NCBI RefSeq assembly: GCF_019793465.1
Contig: NZ_JAILYJ010000004.1
Coordinates: 248,001 to 312,000 of the forward strand
Direction: 5' to 3'
Length of the DNA stretch: 64,000 nucleotides
Origin: Rhizobium croatiense
GTDB lineage: Bacteria; Pseudomonadota; Alphaproteobacteria; Rhizobiales; Rhizobiaceae
A program made the position numbers and the translations under genes. The notes beneath the pieces are model-generated. The model was given only the letters and a program-made list of their open reading frames with translations. It was not told where the DNA came from and made no database searches. Below, one piece after another: positions 8,082 to 18,604 of this stretch; position 1 is the stretch's first letter, and the number at the start of each line of letters is the position of its first letter.

Positions 8082-8684
8082 TCACCCCTTGCGGACGAGA
8101 TTCTCCAGCTTCTTTACCGCCGTGTCCGGATTTTCACCATAGGCGATCGTTCCCGAAAACCGCCCGGCCGAATCGAGCAGGAAAACCGAGGCGGTGTGAT
8201 CCATCGTATAGTCGCCATTCGGATCCTTTTCGTCGACCGGCACCTTCTTAGCGTAGACGCGGAAACCCTTGATGACCTCGGCGATCTTTTCAGGCGGACC
8301 CGAAATGCCAGTGATCCGCTTGGAAACGTTGGAAACATACTCGTTCATGATTTCGGGCGTGTCGCGTTCCGGATCGACGGTGACGAAATAGGCCTGCAGT
8401 TTGTCACCCTTGGGATCGACCTTATCCATCCAGCCGTTCAGCTCGAACAGCGTGGTCGGGCAGACTTCGGGGCAATGGGTGAAGCCGAAGAACAGCGCCG
8501 TCGGCTTGCCGCGCAACGCCTGCTCGGTGATCGGCTGTCCGCTTTGGGAAACCAATGTGAAAGGCACGCCGAAGGGAGCTTCCGCCACCACATCTTTCGA
8601 TTTGTCGAGATTGAGCGTGGCCCAGCCGAGAATTCCGGCCAGCATCAGAACGCCGATCCAGATGGCGATGCGGAATGTCTTCAT
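8082..8684 (-). CDS. SCO1/SenC copper chaperone for cytochrome oxidase
   Basis: A 200-residue membrane-anchored thioredoxin-fold protein. One N-terminal signal anchor (IAIWIGVLMLAGILGWATL) precedes the SCO domain, with the copper-binding CxxxC in FTHCPEVCPTTLFELNGW and the distal His in YTMDHTASVFLLD. These proteins deliver copper to the CuA centre of cytochrome c oxidase in the periplasm. The ATG at 8684 (MKTFRIAIW) gives a proper signal anchor; a frame open 75 codons further upstream has no family match. Confidence 0.92.
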   Translation of the reverse strand: MKTFRIAIWIGVLMLAGILGWATLNLDKSKDVVAEAPFGVPFTLVSQSGQPITEQALRGKPTALFFGFTHCPEVCPTTLFELNGWMDKVDPKGDKLQAYFVTVDPERDTPEIMNEYVSNVSKRITGISGPPEKIAEVIKGFRVYAKKVPVDEKDPNGDYTMDHTASVFLLDSAGRFSGTIAYGENPDTAVKKLENLVRKG

Positions 8685-9073
8685 TGGCACGATCCTCGAT
8701 CCGAGGCGGGTATGTCCGCCTGCCCTTGCCCCGCCTGATATAGTCTCGATCGGACGCGCGCAATTCAACAATATGTTTTCTGACCCGTGATTAATTGTCC
8801 CACCCACTGGGGCCTCCGCAACGGGGGATCCACCGATCAGCATCGGAGACGGGGCGAAAAAAATCATTCTTTCCAGTAACTTGCCGGAGCAGCCTACCGG
8901 CAAGCTCAAGATAAATATCGTTAGGAAAGACTTAAGCCGCCATATCTATATTTGGTAATGCGTGCGGCGCTCTCTGCCGTTCTGACATGATGTCTGCCGA
9001 GCGGCAAAAAACCCCGGACCTCCGCATGAAATGAGGGAAACACGAATCCGAGCGGTTCCGTGAGGGGTATTTC
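8685..9073. other. 389-base divergent intergenic region
   Basis: Divergent spacer between the SCO1-like gene and the chemoreceptor gene. CTTGCCGG and CCGGCAAG (about 8880-8905) form a perfect 8-bp hairpin, and AT-rich patches near 8760 and 8930 could hold promoters. I see no convincing ORF, RNA gene or named operator. GAGGGG lies just before the chemoreceptor ATG. Confidence 0.5.
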
Positions 9074-11038
9074 ATGACCAATTCAGCAGTGCGCAAGAGC
9101 CTGTCGGTCAGCCAGCGGCTTTGGACGCTCGGCGGTGCCGCTTTCATCGGTTTCGGAACGATGCTCGGCGTCGGCTGGTATGAGAACATGCGGGTCGACA
9201 CGGCCTTGCACCGCGCCACAGAGATCCAGGCAAGCGTCAATCATCTCGCCGACATGCGGCTTGCAAACCTGACAATTGTTTTGGCTGCTATGGACATCAT
9301 CGTCGACAAGGACAGCAAGGTCGTCGAACCTGCACGCATCAAACTGATCGGCGATTCACTGACCGCTCTGTCCAGCGGCTCGAAGGAAATGCGCCTTCTT
9401 GCAGATGAAATGCATGACGACGGCCTGTTGAAGAGCTATGACGCCGATGTCGCCGCAATCGGCAAGGCAATACAGGTCGATCTGATCACGCTGGTTCAAC
9501 AGGGGGCCTCCGACTCGGAGTTCGACAAGATCGACGATGCAATCGACGGCGCCGGCGAAGAGCTGACCAAGACGCTCGACAAACTCGCCGCGGACGGAAC
9601 CCTTTTTGCCAAGCAGCATGTCGAGCTCGCCAATGCCGTGTCGCGTGAAGCCCTCATCCTGCAGGTCGGCCTCGGTGTCTTGGCTATCCTCACCATGGGC
9701 GTCCTGCAATATGTCCACGGCGGCTCGATCCGCCGCGGCATCGGTGCCGTTCGGGAAAGCATGCAGCGCAACATGAGCGGCGATCTTGCCAGCGAGGTTC
9801 CGGAAAAAACCCGCGGCGACGAAATCGGCGAAATGGCTCGCGCCGCTGACGGCTTCCGCCTCGCCGCCATCGCAAAGCGTGACCTTGAAGCCCGGACCCA
9901 GACCGACCGGCAGCGCAGCGATGCCGAGCACCGCGCCCGCGAAGCCGCCAAGCTTGCCGACGCAGAGGCCTTGAACGCCGCCGTCGCCGCTCTCGGCGCC
10001 GGCCTCACCCGCCTGTCGGGCGGCGACGTGACCGTTACGATCGACCAGCCGTTCCGCGAAGAGCTGGAGCGTCTGCGCCTGGACTTCAACCAGACGACGG
10101 CGACCCTGCGCAAGGCGATGGGCGATATTGCCCTCAACAGCAGCTCGATCGAAGCCAACAGCCGCCAGATGCGCGCCGCAGCCGACGATCTCGCCAAGCG
10201 CACCGAGCAGCAGGCCGCTTCGCTGGAAGAGACCTCGGCCGCCCTCGACCAGATCACCGCCACTGTCCGCAATGCGACCAACCGCGCCGAGGATGTCGGC
10301 CACATGGTTTCGCATACCCGTGAGAATACCGCGAAATCGGACATCGTCGTCGGTGATGCGATGGCCGCGATGGAACGGATAGAAGGAGCCTCCCGCGAAA
10401 TCGGCAAGATCATCAACGTCATCGACGAAATCGCTTTCCAGACGAACCTGCTGGCGCTCAACGCCGGCGTCGAGGCGGCGCGTGCCGGCGAGGCCGGCAA
10501 GGGCTTCGCCGTCGTCGCCCAAGAAGTGCGCGAACTCGCCGGCCGTGCCGCAGGTGCTGCCAAAGATATCAAGGCTTTGATCGGAAAATCCGGCGAGGAA
10601 GTGAAGATCGGCGGCGAACTGGTGACGGCCGCCGGTGAAGCGCTTCGCCAGATCGGCGAAGATGTTCCGCGCATCGACGAACACGTTAAATCAATCGTAA
10701 CCTCTGCGCGCGAACAATCGGTCGGATTGAACGAAATCAATACATCGATCAGTCAGATGGATCAGGTCACGCAGAAGAACGCGGCCATGGTGGAAGAGAC
10801 GAACGCCGCAAGCCACACGCTCGCCATCGACGCGGAAAACCTGACGCAGCTGATCAAGCAGTTCAAGACCGGCGAGGGCATGACGGCCCGGCAAACGCCG
10901 CGAGAGGCAACCGCCGCCTCGCATTCGAGACCTTCTCCCGCGCGCAGCCTGATCGGCAAGGTCGCGGGCGCATTCAACGGCGGTTCTGCCGCCAAAGTCA
11001 TCGCCTCTCCCGCCGGGGACAACTGGGAAGAATTCTGA
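9074..11038 (+). CDS. Methyl-accepting chemotaxis protein
   Basis: A 654-residue transmembrane chemoreceptor. TM1 is at about residues 16-36 and TM2 at about 196-215, flanking a helical periplasmic sensor of roughly 160 residues. A HAMP domain ([12 protein letters not shown]... through about 270) is followed by a linker and a methyl-accepting signalling domain whose hairpin tip is [37 protein letters not shown]. The C-terminus ends in NWEEF, which resembles the CheR/CheB-tethering pentapeptide NWE(T/S)F. It signals to the CheA/CheW array to bias flagellar rotation; the ligand is unknown. The stop is 2 bases from the cheW-like gene, so the two are co-transcribed. Confidence 0.94.
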   Translation: MTNSAVRKSLSVSQRLWTLGGAAFIGFGTMLGVGWYENMRVDTALHRATEIQASVNHLADMRLANLTIVLAAMDIIVDKDSKVVEPARIKLIGDSLTALSSGSKEMRLLADEMHDDGLLKSYDADVAAIGKAIQVDLITLVQQGASDSEFDKIDDAIDGAGEELTKTLDKLAADGTLFAKQHVELANAVSREALILQVGLGVLAILTMGVLQYVHGGSIRRGIGAVRESMQRNMSGDLASEVPEKTRGDEIGEMARAADGFRLAAIAKRDLEARTQTDRQRSDAEHRAREAAKLADAEALNAAVAALGAGLTRLSGGDVTVTIDQPFREELERLRLDFNQTTATLRKAMGDIALNSSSIEANSRQMRAAADDLAKRTEQQAASLEETSAALDQITATVRNATNRAEDVGHMVSHTRENTAKSDIVVGDAMAAMERIEGASREIGKIINVIDEIAFQTNLLALNAGVEAARAGEAGKGFAVVAQEVRELAGRAAGAAKDIKALIGKSGEEVKIGGELVTAAGEALRQIGEDVPRIDEHVKSIVTSAREQSVGLNEINTSISQMDQVTQKNAAMVEETNAASHTLAIDAENLTQLIKQFKTGEGMTARQTPREATAASHSRPSPARSLIGKVAGAFNGGSAAKVIASPAGDNWEEF

Positions 11039-11040
11039 CC

Positions 11041-11508
11041 ATGAACAACAACGCCATCAAGCAGTCGGGCGCCTATCTCGAAATCGTTTCGTTCCACCTG
11101 GGTGATCAGGAATTCTGCATCGACATCATGGCCATCCGCGAAATCCGCGGCTGGGCGCCGGTGACGCCGATGCCGCATACTCCGCCTTACGTGCTGGGCC
11201 TCATCAACCTGCGCGGCGCGGTGATCCCGGTCATTGACATGGCCTGCCGCCTCGGCATGAAGATGACCGAGCCTTCCGAGCGCTCGGCGATCATCGTCAC
11301 CGATATCGCCGGCAAGCTAGTCGGTCTGCTGGTCGAGCAGGTTTCCGACATGATGACCATCAAGAGCGAAGACCTGCAGCCGCCGCCGGAAATCATCCCG
11401 GAAGCCCAGCGCGCCTTCTGCCGCGGCATCGTCGCACTCGAGAAGACCATGGTCTGCTTCCTGAACCTCGACACCGTCATCGCCGACGAGCTGAACCAGG
11501 CGGCTTGA
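11041..11508 (+). CDS. CheW-type chemotaxis coupling protein
   Basis: A 155-residue CheW-domain protein (YLEIVSFHLGDQEFCIDIMAIREIRGW, then YVLGLINLRGAVIPVIDMACRLG). It couples chemoreceptors to the CheA kinase. It follows the chemoreceptor by 2 bases and is closed by an intrinsic terminator, so this is a two-gene receptor-adaptor unit lacking cheA, cheY, cheR or cheB. That arrangement fits an adaptor supplied together with its own receptor to a main chemotaxis system encoded elsewhere. Confidence 0.93.
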   Translation: MNNNAIKQSGAYLEIVSFHLGDQEFCIDIMAIREIRGWAPVTPMPHTPPYVLGLINLRGAVIPVIDMACRLGMKMTEPSERSAIIVTDIAGKLVGLLVEQVSDMMTIKSEDLQPPPEIIPEAQRAFCRGIVALEKTMVCFLNLDTVIADELNQAA

Positions 11509-11532
11509 AATTTTTCTCCACACCAAGATTGG

Positions 11533-11557
11533 AAGGCCCGGCTCGTCCGGGCTTTTT
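11533..11557 (+). terminator. Intrinsic terminator after the cheW-like gene
   Basis: AAGGCCCGG-CTCGT-CCGGGCTTTTT: a 6-bp GC stem (extended by A-T pairs) with a run of five T, 25 bases after the stop codon. Confidence 0.85.
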
Positions 11558-11587
11558 GTTTGATGCGGTTGGCACGGTCCGATCTAC

Positions 11588-11726
11588 AACCCCTCCCCAA
11601 CCCCTCCCCACAAGGGGGAGGGACTAACCCGGGTCTCCGCCGCGCTCCTCGCGAAACATCAAAGATCTGGAAAGTCGGTGCGGCAAGTTAAGCCCCTCCC
11701 CTTGTGGGGAGGGGTTTGGGGCGGCG
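11588..11726. repeat. C-rich inverted-repeat element, second class
   Basis: The left arm (AACCCCTCCCC repeated, then ACAAGGGGGAGGGACTAAC) and the right arm (GTTAAGCCCCTCCCCTTGTGGGGAGGGGTTTGGGGC) are inverted copies about 35 bases long, separated by about 60 bases. It lies between the cheW terminator and the CreA-like gene. It differs in sequence from the elements at 6939, 16096 and 49234. Confidence 0.7.
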
Positions 11727-11765
11727 TCTTCTCGAACGAGGACCAGATATCCGACGTGCTTAGCC

Positions 11766-12257
11766 CTACGGCTTCCCGTTCTTCCAGGTCACGTTCTGCC
11801 CGTAGAGCGGAATCGTCGAAATCGACATTTTCGCCGAGCCATCCGTCAGCTCCCTGGAATGGGCGAGATAGATCAGCGTGTCGTTCGCCTTGTCATAGAT
11901 GCGGTTGACGACCAGCGTCTTCCAGATCAGAGACATGCCTTGACGGAACACTTCGCTGCCGTCTTTGGACAGATCGATATTGCCGACCTCGATCGGTCCG
12001 GTCTGCCGGCAGGCGATGGAATTGTTGGACGGATCTTCGAACCAGTTGCCTTTCTTGAACCTGTCGATCAGGCTGCGATCGAAATAGGTGACATGGCAGG
12101 TGACCCCCTTGACCTCGGGATCGGAGACTGCCTCGACGAAGATGTCGTTGCCGATCCAGTCAACCCCGACCTTGCCGACGACTTCAGCCGGAGCGGCGCC
12201 CGCCGAGACTGCGAGGAAAGACAGAGTGGCGAGGAAAAGATTACGCGGCTTGGACAT
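11766..12257 (-). CDS. CreA-family periplasmic protein
   Basis: A 163-residue protein with a signal peptide (LFLATLSFLAVSAGAAPA, cleavage near AEV) and the CreA family core: VDWIGNDIFVEAVSDPEVKGVTCHV, a YFDRS segment, DPSNNSIACRQTGPI and VFRQGMSLIWKTLVVNRIYD. Two Cys (in VTCHV and ACRQ) probably form a disulfide. The function of CreA is unknown; no creBCD genes are nearby. The start at 12257 gives the signal peptide; the frame is open upstream but without a matching sequence. Confidence 0.85.
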   Translation of the reverse strand: MSKPRNLFLATLSFLAVSAGAAPAEVVGKVGVDWIGNDIFVEAVSDPEVKGVTCHVTYFDRSLIDRFKKGNWFEDPSNNSIACRQTGPIEVGNIDLSKDGSEVFRQGMSLIWKTLVVNRIYDKANDTLIYLAHSRELTDGSAKMSISTIPLYGQNVTWKNGKP

Positions 12258-12364
12258 GGCTGCTCCCTGGGAGCGCCGCGCGTCCGACGGACGTGCCAAA
12301 AGCGCTCCATCGCTTGATTTGCCGCATTCTAGATAAGTGCGCACCCATGCTTTGCAAGAAAGGC

Positions 12365-12955
12365 TCAGGCCTTTCGACAGGTGCAGGGGGCATAGCCGCG
12401 CGCCGTCAGCCGCCCCGGCGTCATGCCGATCAGGGCCGGGATCGCCTCGACGGCTTTCGCTTTGACCGCCTTCGCCATCTCGATCGCCGCCGCCGCGCAG
12501 ACCGCAGCATCCTCGGCGGCGTTGTGATGCATGAAGCGCAGGCCGAGATGCTCGGCGATCAGGTTCAGCCGGTGCGAGAGAAAGTGCGGCCAGATCCGCT
12601 GCGCCATCTTCAGGCTGCAGAGATAGGTCAATTCGGGATAGGATTGCCGGTAGAGATCAAGGCTTGCCCGCCAGACGCTGAAATCGAAAGCGGCATTATG
12701 CGCAATCATCGTCGCGCCCCTGAAATCGTCATGGAACTCGTCCATCACCTCCGGGAACTCCGGCGCATCTTCGACATCTTCCGGCCGGATACCGTGGATC
12801 GCGATATTCATCCCGGAAAAGCGCATGTCGCGCGGCCGGATCAGCCGCTCCTCGACGCGTGTCACCCTGCCCTGCTCGATCCAGGCAAGGCCGACGGAAC
12901 AGGCGCTGCCGCGCTGCTCGTTCGCCGTCTCGAAGTCAATTGCGATCGTCTTCAA
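12365..12955 (-). CDS. DEDDh-family 3'-5' exonuclease (DnaQ-like)
   Basis: A 196-residue exonuclease-domain protein. The DEDDh residues are visible: DFET at the N-terminus (residues 7-10), the second Asp around HNAAFDF, and the final H-x4-D in HHNAAEDAAV. It would degrade single-stranded DNA or RNA ends using two metal ions. It is a stand-alone domain rather than a polymerase subunit; its cellular role is unknown. The C-terminal tail ends in CTCRKA, an unusual Cys pair. It lies 107 bases upstream of the CreA-like gene on the same strand. Confidence 0.88.
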   Translation of the reverse strand: MKTIAIDFETANEQRGSACSVGLAWIEQGRVTRVEERLIRPRDMRFSGMNIAIHGIRPEDVEDAPEFPEVMDEFHDDFRGATMIAHNAAFDFSVWRASLDLYRQSYPELTYLCSLKMAQRIWPHFLSHRLNLIAEHLGLRFMHHNAAEDAAVCAAAAIEMAKAVKAKAVEAIPALIGMTPGRLTARGYAPCTCRKA

Positions 12956-13068
12956 TGCCGCATCCGAATCGTTTCACCAACCACAGGGGAATAGCGCTCG
13001 GCTTGCGGCGGTGCAAATCACCCACGCGCGTCGGTTGACATTTCACGACAGATATCCAAAATTGCTAC

Positions 13069-13200
13069 CCATGATCGGTTCCGTGACCATGGCAGCGCTT
13101 ATCCATCACACCACGACCCTTGAAGGGTATGCGGGAGCAATGGCGCGTTAACAGCGACCCGTTCATCCCGAAACCCTGCCGAGGCGAGCAGGGTTTTCGG
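13069..13200 (+). ncRNA. Possible small RNA or leader upstream of the acetyltransferase gene
   Basis: A consensus -35 TTGACA (13035-13040), 17 bases and AAAATT predict a start near 13069. About 100 bases later CCGAAACCCTGC-CGAGGCGA-GCAGGGTTTTCGG forms an 11-12-bp stem with one bulge and an internal TTTT on the 3' side. The stretch also holds the palindrome ACCCTTGAAGGGT and a 26-codon open frame (ATG 13071 to TAA 13151) that would be nearly leaderless. It could instead simply be the long 5' leader of the acetyltransferase gene at 13239. Confidence 0.35.
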
Positions 13201-13238
13201 AAACCGGCTCTCCTCCTGAAACCAACGGAGAGCACCCA

Positions 13239-13775
13239 ATGTCCGAAAATGATGAGAATGAGCCCCGCGACCGAGCGCGCCTGCCGGATGGGGTCGTCGT
13301 GCGCGCCGTCCGCCTTTCCGACGCGGAAGAAATGACCGATCTCATGAATTTGCCGGGCTACCGGGCCGGCACGCTGAGGCCGCCATACCAAACGATCGAA
13401 GAGGTTCGCAAGCGCATGGAAAATCCCTCGCCGGGCGCGCTCAATCTCGTCGTCACCCTGAACGGCAAGATCGTCGGCAATTGCGGCCTCAACCGCCTCG
13501 CCGGCCGCCGGCAGCACGTCGCCAGCGTCGGCATGGGCGTGCATGACGATTTCACCGGCCGCGGCTTCGGCCGGATCCTGCTTGGCGCCATGGTCGAGGC
13601 CGCCGACGACTGGCTTGACGTCAAGCGGCTGGAACTGACCGTCTATACCGACAACGACGCCGCGATCGGCCTCTATGAGAAATTCGGCTTCGAGCGAGAA
13701 GGCCTGCTGAGGGCCTTCGGCTTTCGATCGGGAGAGTATGTCGACGCCTATACCATGGCGCGGTTGAGACCTTGA
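13239..13775 (+). CDS. GNAT-family N-acetyltransferase
   Basis: A 178-residue acetyl-CoA-dependent acetyltransferase of the RimJ/RimL/SpeG-like branch. VVVRAVRLSDAEEMTDLMN begins the fold, motif A is VGMGVHDDFTGRGFGRILLGAMVE (R/Q-x-x-G-x-G/A as GRGFGR), and motif B is LTVYTDNDAAIGLYEKFGFEREGLLR. The acceptor is unknown. The ATG follows CGGAGAG. The gene converges with ligA, and a hairpin lies between the two. Confidence 0.88.
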   Translation: MSENDENEPRDRARLPDGVVVRAVRLSDAEEMTDLMNLPGYRAGTLRPPYQTIEEVRKRMENPSPGALNLVVTLNGKIVGNCGLNRLAGRRQHVASVGMGVHDDFTGRGFGRILLGAMVEAADDWLDVKRLELTVYTDNDAAIGLYEKFGFEREGLLRAFGFRSGEYVDAYTMARLRP

Positions 13776-13783
13776 ACGAACGA

Positions 13784-13805
13784 GGCTGACGGCCCGCCGT
13801 CAGCC
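13784..13805. terminator. Hairpin between convergent acetyltransferase and ligA genes
   Basis: GGCTGACGG-CCCG-CCGTCAGCC is a perfect 9-bp stem placed exactly between two convergent stops. There is no T-run, so the terminator role is inferred from position. Confidence 0.45.
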
Positions 13806-13807
13806 GC

Positions 13808-15970
<2,163 letters not shown>

Positions 15971-16095
15971 TCACTCCAGGGAATCTGGCCAGAAAATCTG
16001 CATTGTTTTTAGAGCAAAATTTCCGGATGAAAAGAGAGGCCGGATATGCTGCATGCCGGGTCGCCCGCAATCGGACAGGGCCGCCCACCTCTCCG

Positions 16096-16228
16096 CCCTC
16101 ATCCCTGTTCTTGTCACAGGGATTCAGCCACGGCGCGTCTGCGCCGTGAATAACTCTCATACAGGCAAGAAGTCTCTCGCGAAGGACTTGGGCGCGCTGG
16201 ATCCCTGTGACGAGCACAGGGATGAGGA
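16096..16228. repeat. Inverted-repeat element, third class
   Basis: The left arm reads CCTCATCCCTGT, TCTTGTCACAGGGATTCAGC and the right arm is its complement with three differences (GGATCCCTGTGACGAGCACAGGGATGAGG). Each arm is itself an imperfect palindrome (CCCTGT...ACAGGG). The arms are separated by about 65 bases containing a CGGCGCGTCTGCGCCG hairpin. It occupies most of the 344-base gap between ligA and the next gene; nothing else is recognisable there. Confidence 0.7.
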
Positions 16229-16308
16229 AGATTGGGGTCAGCGTTCGCGCCAAATTCATACCGCTGGGACGCTTGTCATGGGCCTCCGCCCCGGCGGATC
16301 TAACCGGC

Positions 16309-16836
16309 CTATTCCCAGTCTCGCGCATTGCGCAGCCGAATGCCGCAGACATGCAGGCCGGTGTTCCAGAGGTCCTTCAACGGCCGCAGGTTATCGACCA
16401 CCCGGAGATCCACCTTGCGTGGCGCAAACTCCTGGTCGAGCTGCGACATGGCGGTCCGCTTGACGGGAACGACGCGTCTGCTGGACACCCACATGCCTGC
16501 ATCCTTAAGCTCTTCGAAGCCGTCCGACGCCATTTCATAGCTGTGGATCGTCTCCGCCACGAGCCTTTCCAGCCAATGACGCTCGACGAAGGCAACGGCG
16601 CGCCAATCACCGAGCCAGCGCCGCCGTTCGGCCTCCGGCGTATCGGGCGCCCCCCACAGTAGGATACGCGGACAGTCTCGCGGAAAGAGGTACATAAAGT
16701 CATGATCGCCGTCGATCGCCCAGACGAGCGGGCCATTCAGCCATTCCCGGCCAACCGGGCGAACCGAGGGAATGAGAACAGGGCGCGGCTCGAACACCGC
16801 GATATCAGGATCATCGCTGAAATGAAAAAGGCGCAT
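16309..16836 (-). CDS. DUF6886-like protein
   Basis: A 175-residue soluble protein beginning MRLFHFSDDPDIAVFEPRP, with GREWLNGPLVWAIDGDHDFMYLFPRDCPRILLW and, towards the end, IHSYEMASDGFEELKDAGMWVSSRRVVP. I recognise this as resembling the DUF6886 family, whose function is unknown; the FHFSDD start recalls domains related to ADP-ribosyltransferase folds, but this is weak. The start at 16836 is chosen because family similarity begins there, although the frame is open 20 codons upstream. It lies 89 bases after recN on the same strand. Confidence 0.65.
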   Translation of the reverse strand: MRLFHFSDDPDIAVFEPRPVLIPSVRPVGREWLNGPLVWAIDGDHDFMYLFPRDCPRILLWGAPDTPEAERRRWLGDWRAVAFVERHWLERLVAETIHSYEMASDGFEELKDAGMWVSSRRVVPVKRTAMSQLDQEFAPRKVDLRVVDNLRPLKDLWNTGLHVCGIRLRNARDWE

Positions 16837-16925
16837 GGCAACGGGATCGCGTCGGATCGGGAAGATGCGCATAGCGCGAAGCGCGGTGCTTGTCACGCCA
16901 CAGCCTTAAATCGGGTTATAGCCGA

Positions 16926-18599
16926 TCAGCCGTTGCCGGCAAGCAGCCGCTTGGCGGCCGCCCTCGCCTCTTCGGTCACCGAAGCGCCGGCCAGCATGCG
17001 GGCGATCTCCTCGGTGCGGTCCGTCTGCGCCATCGTCGCCACGCGCGTGGCGATCTTTTCCGAACCGTCGGTCGTCGGCCCCTTGGAGATCAACAGATGC
17101 GTTGCCGCCCTTGCCGCGACCTGCGGCGCATGGGTGACCGACAGCACCTGGACACGATCGGAGAGCCGCTTCAGCCGCTGGCCGATCGCATCGGCCACGG
17201 CGCCGCCGACACCGGTATCGATTTCGTCGAAGACGAGCGTCGGCGCCGATCCGCGATCGGCGAGCGCCACCTTCAGCGCCAGCAGGAAACGCGACAGTTC
17301 GCCGCCGGAAGCGACCTTCATGATCGAGCCCGGCCGCGTGCCCGGATTGGTCTGCACATGGAACTCGACGACGTCGATGCCTTCGGCCAGCGCCTGCTGC
17401 GCATCGGTGGTGATCTCGACCATGAAACGGGCGCGCTCAAGCTTCAGTGCCGGCAGCTCGGCCATCACGGCCGCAGCCAGCGCCGCGCCGGCATGATGGC
17501 GCTTGTCGGAGAGTGCGCGTGCCGCGGTATCGTAATTCTCCCGCGCCAGGCCGACCTCGGCTTCGAGGCGCGCAAGCTTCTCTTCGCCCGCATCGAGATC
17601 GGCAAGATCGGCGATCATGCGGACGGCAAGCGCCGGCAGCTCGGTGACCGGCACGGAATATTTGCGGGAAGCGGCCCGGAGCGCGAAAAGCCGCTCCTCC
17701 ACCCGCTCCAGTTCGCGCGGATCATATTCGGTCTTGCGTAGCGCCGCCTCGACTTCCATCTGGGCGTTGGAAAGCTGGTCGAGCGCGGCATCGAGCAGCG
17801 TCACGGTGTCTTCGAGCAGTCCCGGCGCCTCATGGCTCTTGCGCTCCAGCCGGCGTACCAGCGAGGCGATATGGGGCACCGGCGAGGCATTGCCGTTCAG
17901 GAATTCGGAGGCTTCGGCGATGTCGCCGGCGATCCGCTCGGCCTTCATCATCTTCTGCCTGCTTTCGGCGAGTTCGTCCTCCTCACCGTCCTGCGGCGAG
18001 AGTTTCTCGAGCTCTTCGACGGAGGAACGCAGATAGTCGGCCTCGCGCGCCGCGCTTTCCACCTTCTCGCGGTGCTTCTTCAGCGTCCGCTCGCTGTCGC
18101 GCCACCGATGATATAGCCGGGAGACTTCCGCAACTTCATCGGTCAGTCCGCCGAAGGCATCGAGAAGGGTACGATGGGCGTTGGTATCGACCAGGGCGCG
18201 ATCGTCGTGCTGGCCATGGATCTCGACCAGCATCTGGCCGGCCTGGCGCATCAGTTGCACGCTGACCGGCTGGTCGTTGACATAGGCCTTGGTGCGCCCG
18301 TCCGCCGATTGCTGGCGGCGGAAGATCAGATCGCCCTCGTCGTCGATGCCGTTTTCACGCAGCAGTGCACGGGCGCCATGATCCATGCCGACGTCGAACA
18401 CGGCCGTCACCTGACCCTTGTCTTCGCCATGGCGCACCAGGCCGCCGTCGCCACGCCCGCCGAGCGCCAGCGAAAGGCTGTCGAGCAGGATGGATTTGCC
18501 CGCCCCGGTCTCACCCGTCAGCACGGAAAGGCCGGTCTCGAAGGCAAGATCCAGCCGCTCGATCAGGACGATATCGCGGATCGAAAGCTGGATCAGCAT
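16926..18599 (-). CDS. recN: DNA repair protein RecN
   Basis: A 557-residue SMC-like ATPase acting in double-strand break repair by tethering DNA ends. The Walker A motif (TGETGAGKSILLDSLSLALGGR) lies near the N-terminus. A long coiled coil with central hinge spans about residues 150-370. The ABC signature ASGGELSRFLLALKVAL and Walker B TLVFDEIDTGVGG are near the C-terminus. The start MLIQLSIRDIVLIERLDL is the family start; longer frames upstream would run into bamD. The bamD stop is 5 bases upstream, so the two are probably co-transcribed. No LexA box could be assigned with confidence. Confidence 0.96.
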   Translation of the reverse strand: MLIQLSIRDIVLIERLDLAFETGLSVLTGETGAGKSILLDSLSLALGGRGDGGLVRHGEDKGQVTAVFDVGMDHGARALLRENGIDDEGDLIFRRQQSADGRTKAYVNDQPVSVQLMRQAGQMLVEIHGQHDDRALVDTNAHRTLLDAFGGLTDEVAEVSRLYHRWRDSERTLKKHREKVESAAREADYLRSSVEELEKLSPQDGEEDELAESRQKMMKAERIAGDIAEASEFLNGNASPVPHIASLVRRLERKSHEAPGLLEDTVTLLDAALDQLSNAQMEVEAALRKTEYDPRELERVEERLFALRAASRKYSVPVTELPALAVRMIADLADLDAGEEKLARLEAEVGLARENYDTAARALSDKRHHAGAALAAAVMAELPALKLERARFMVEITTDAQQALAEGIDVVEFHVQTNPGTRPGSIMKVASGGELSRFLLALKVALADRGSAPTLVFDEIDTGVGGAVADAIGQRLKRLSDRVQVLSVTHAPQVAARAATHLLISKGPTTDGSEKIATRVATMAQTDRTEEIARMLAGASVTEEARAAAKRLLAGNG

Positions 18600-18604
18600 T
18601 GGAC

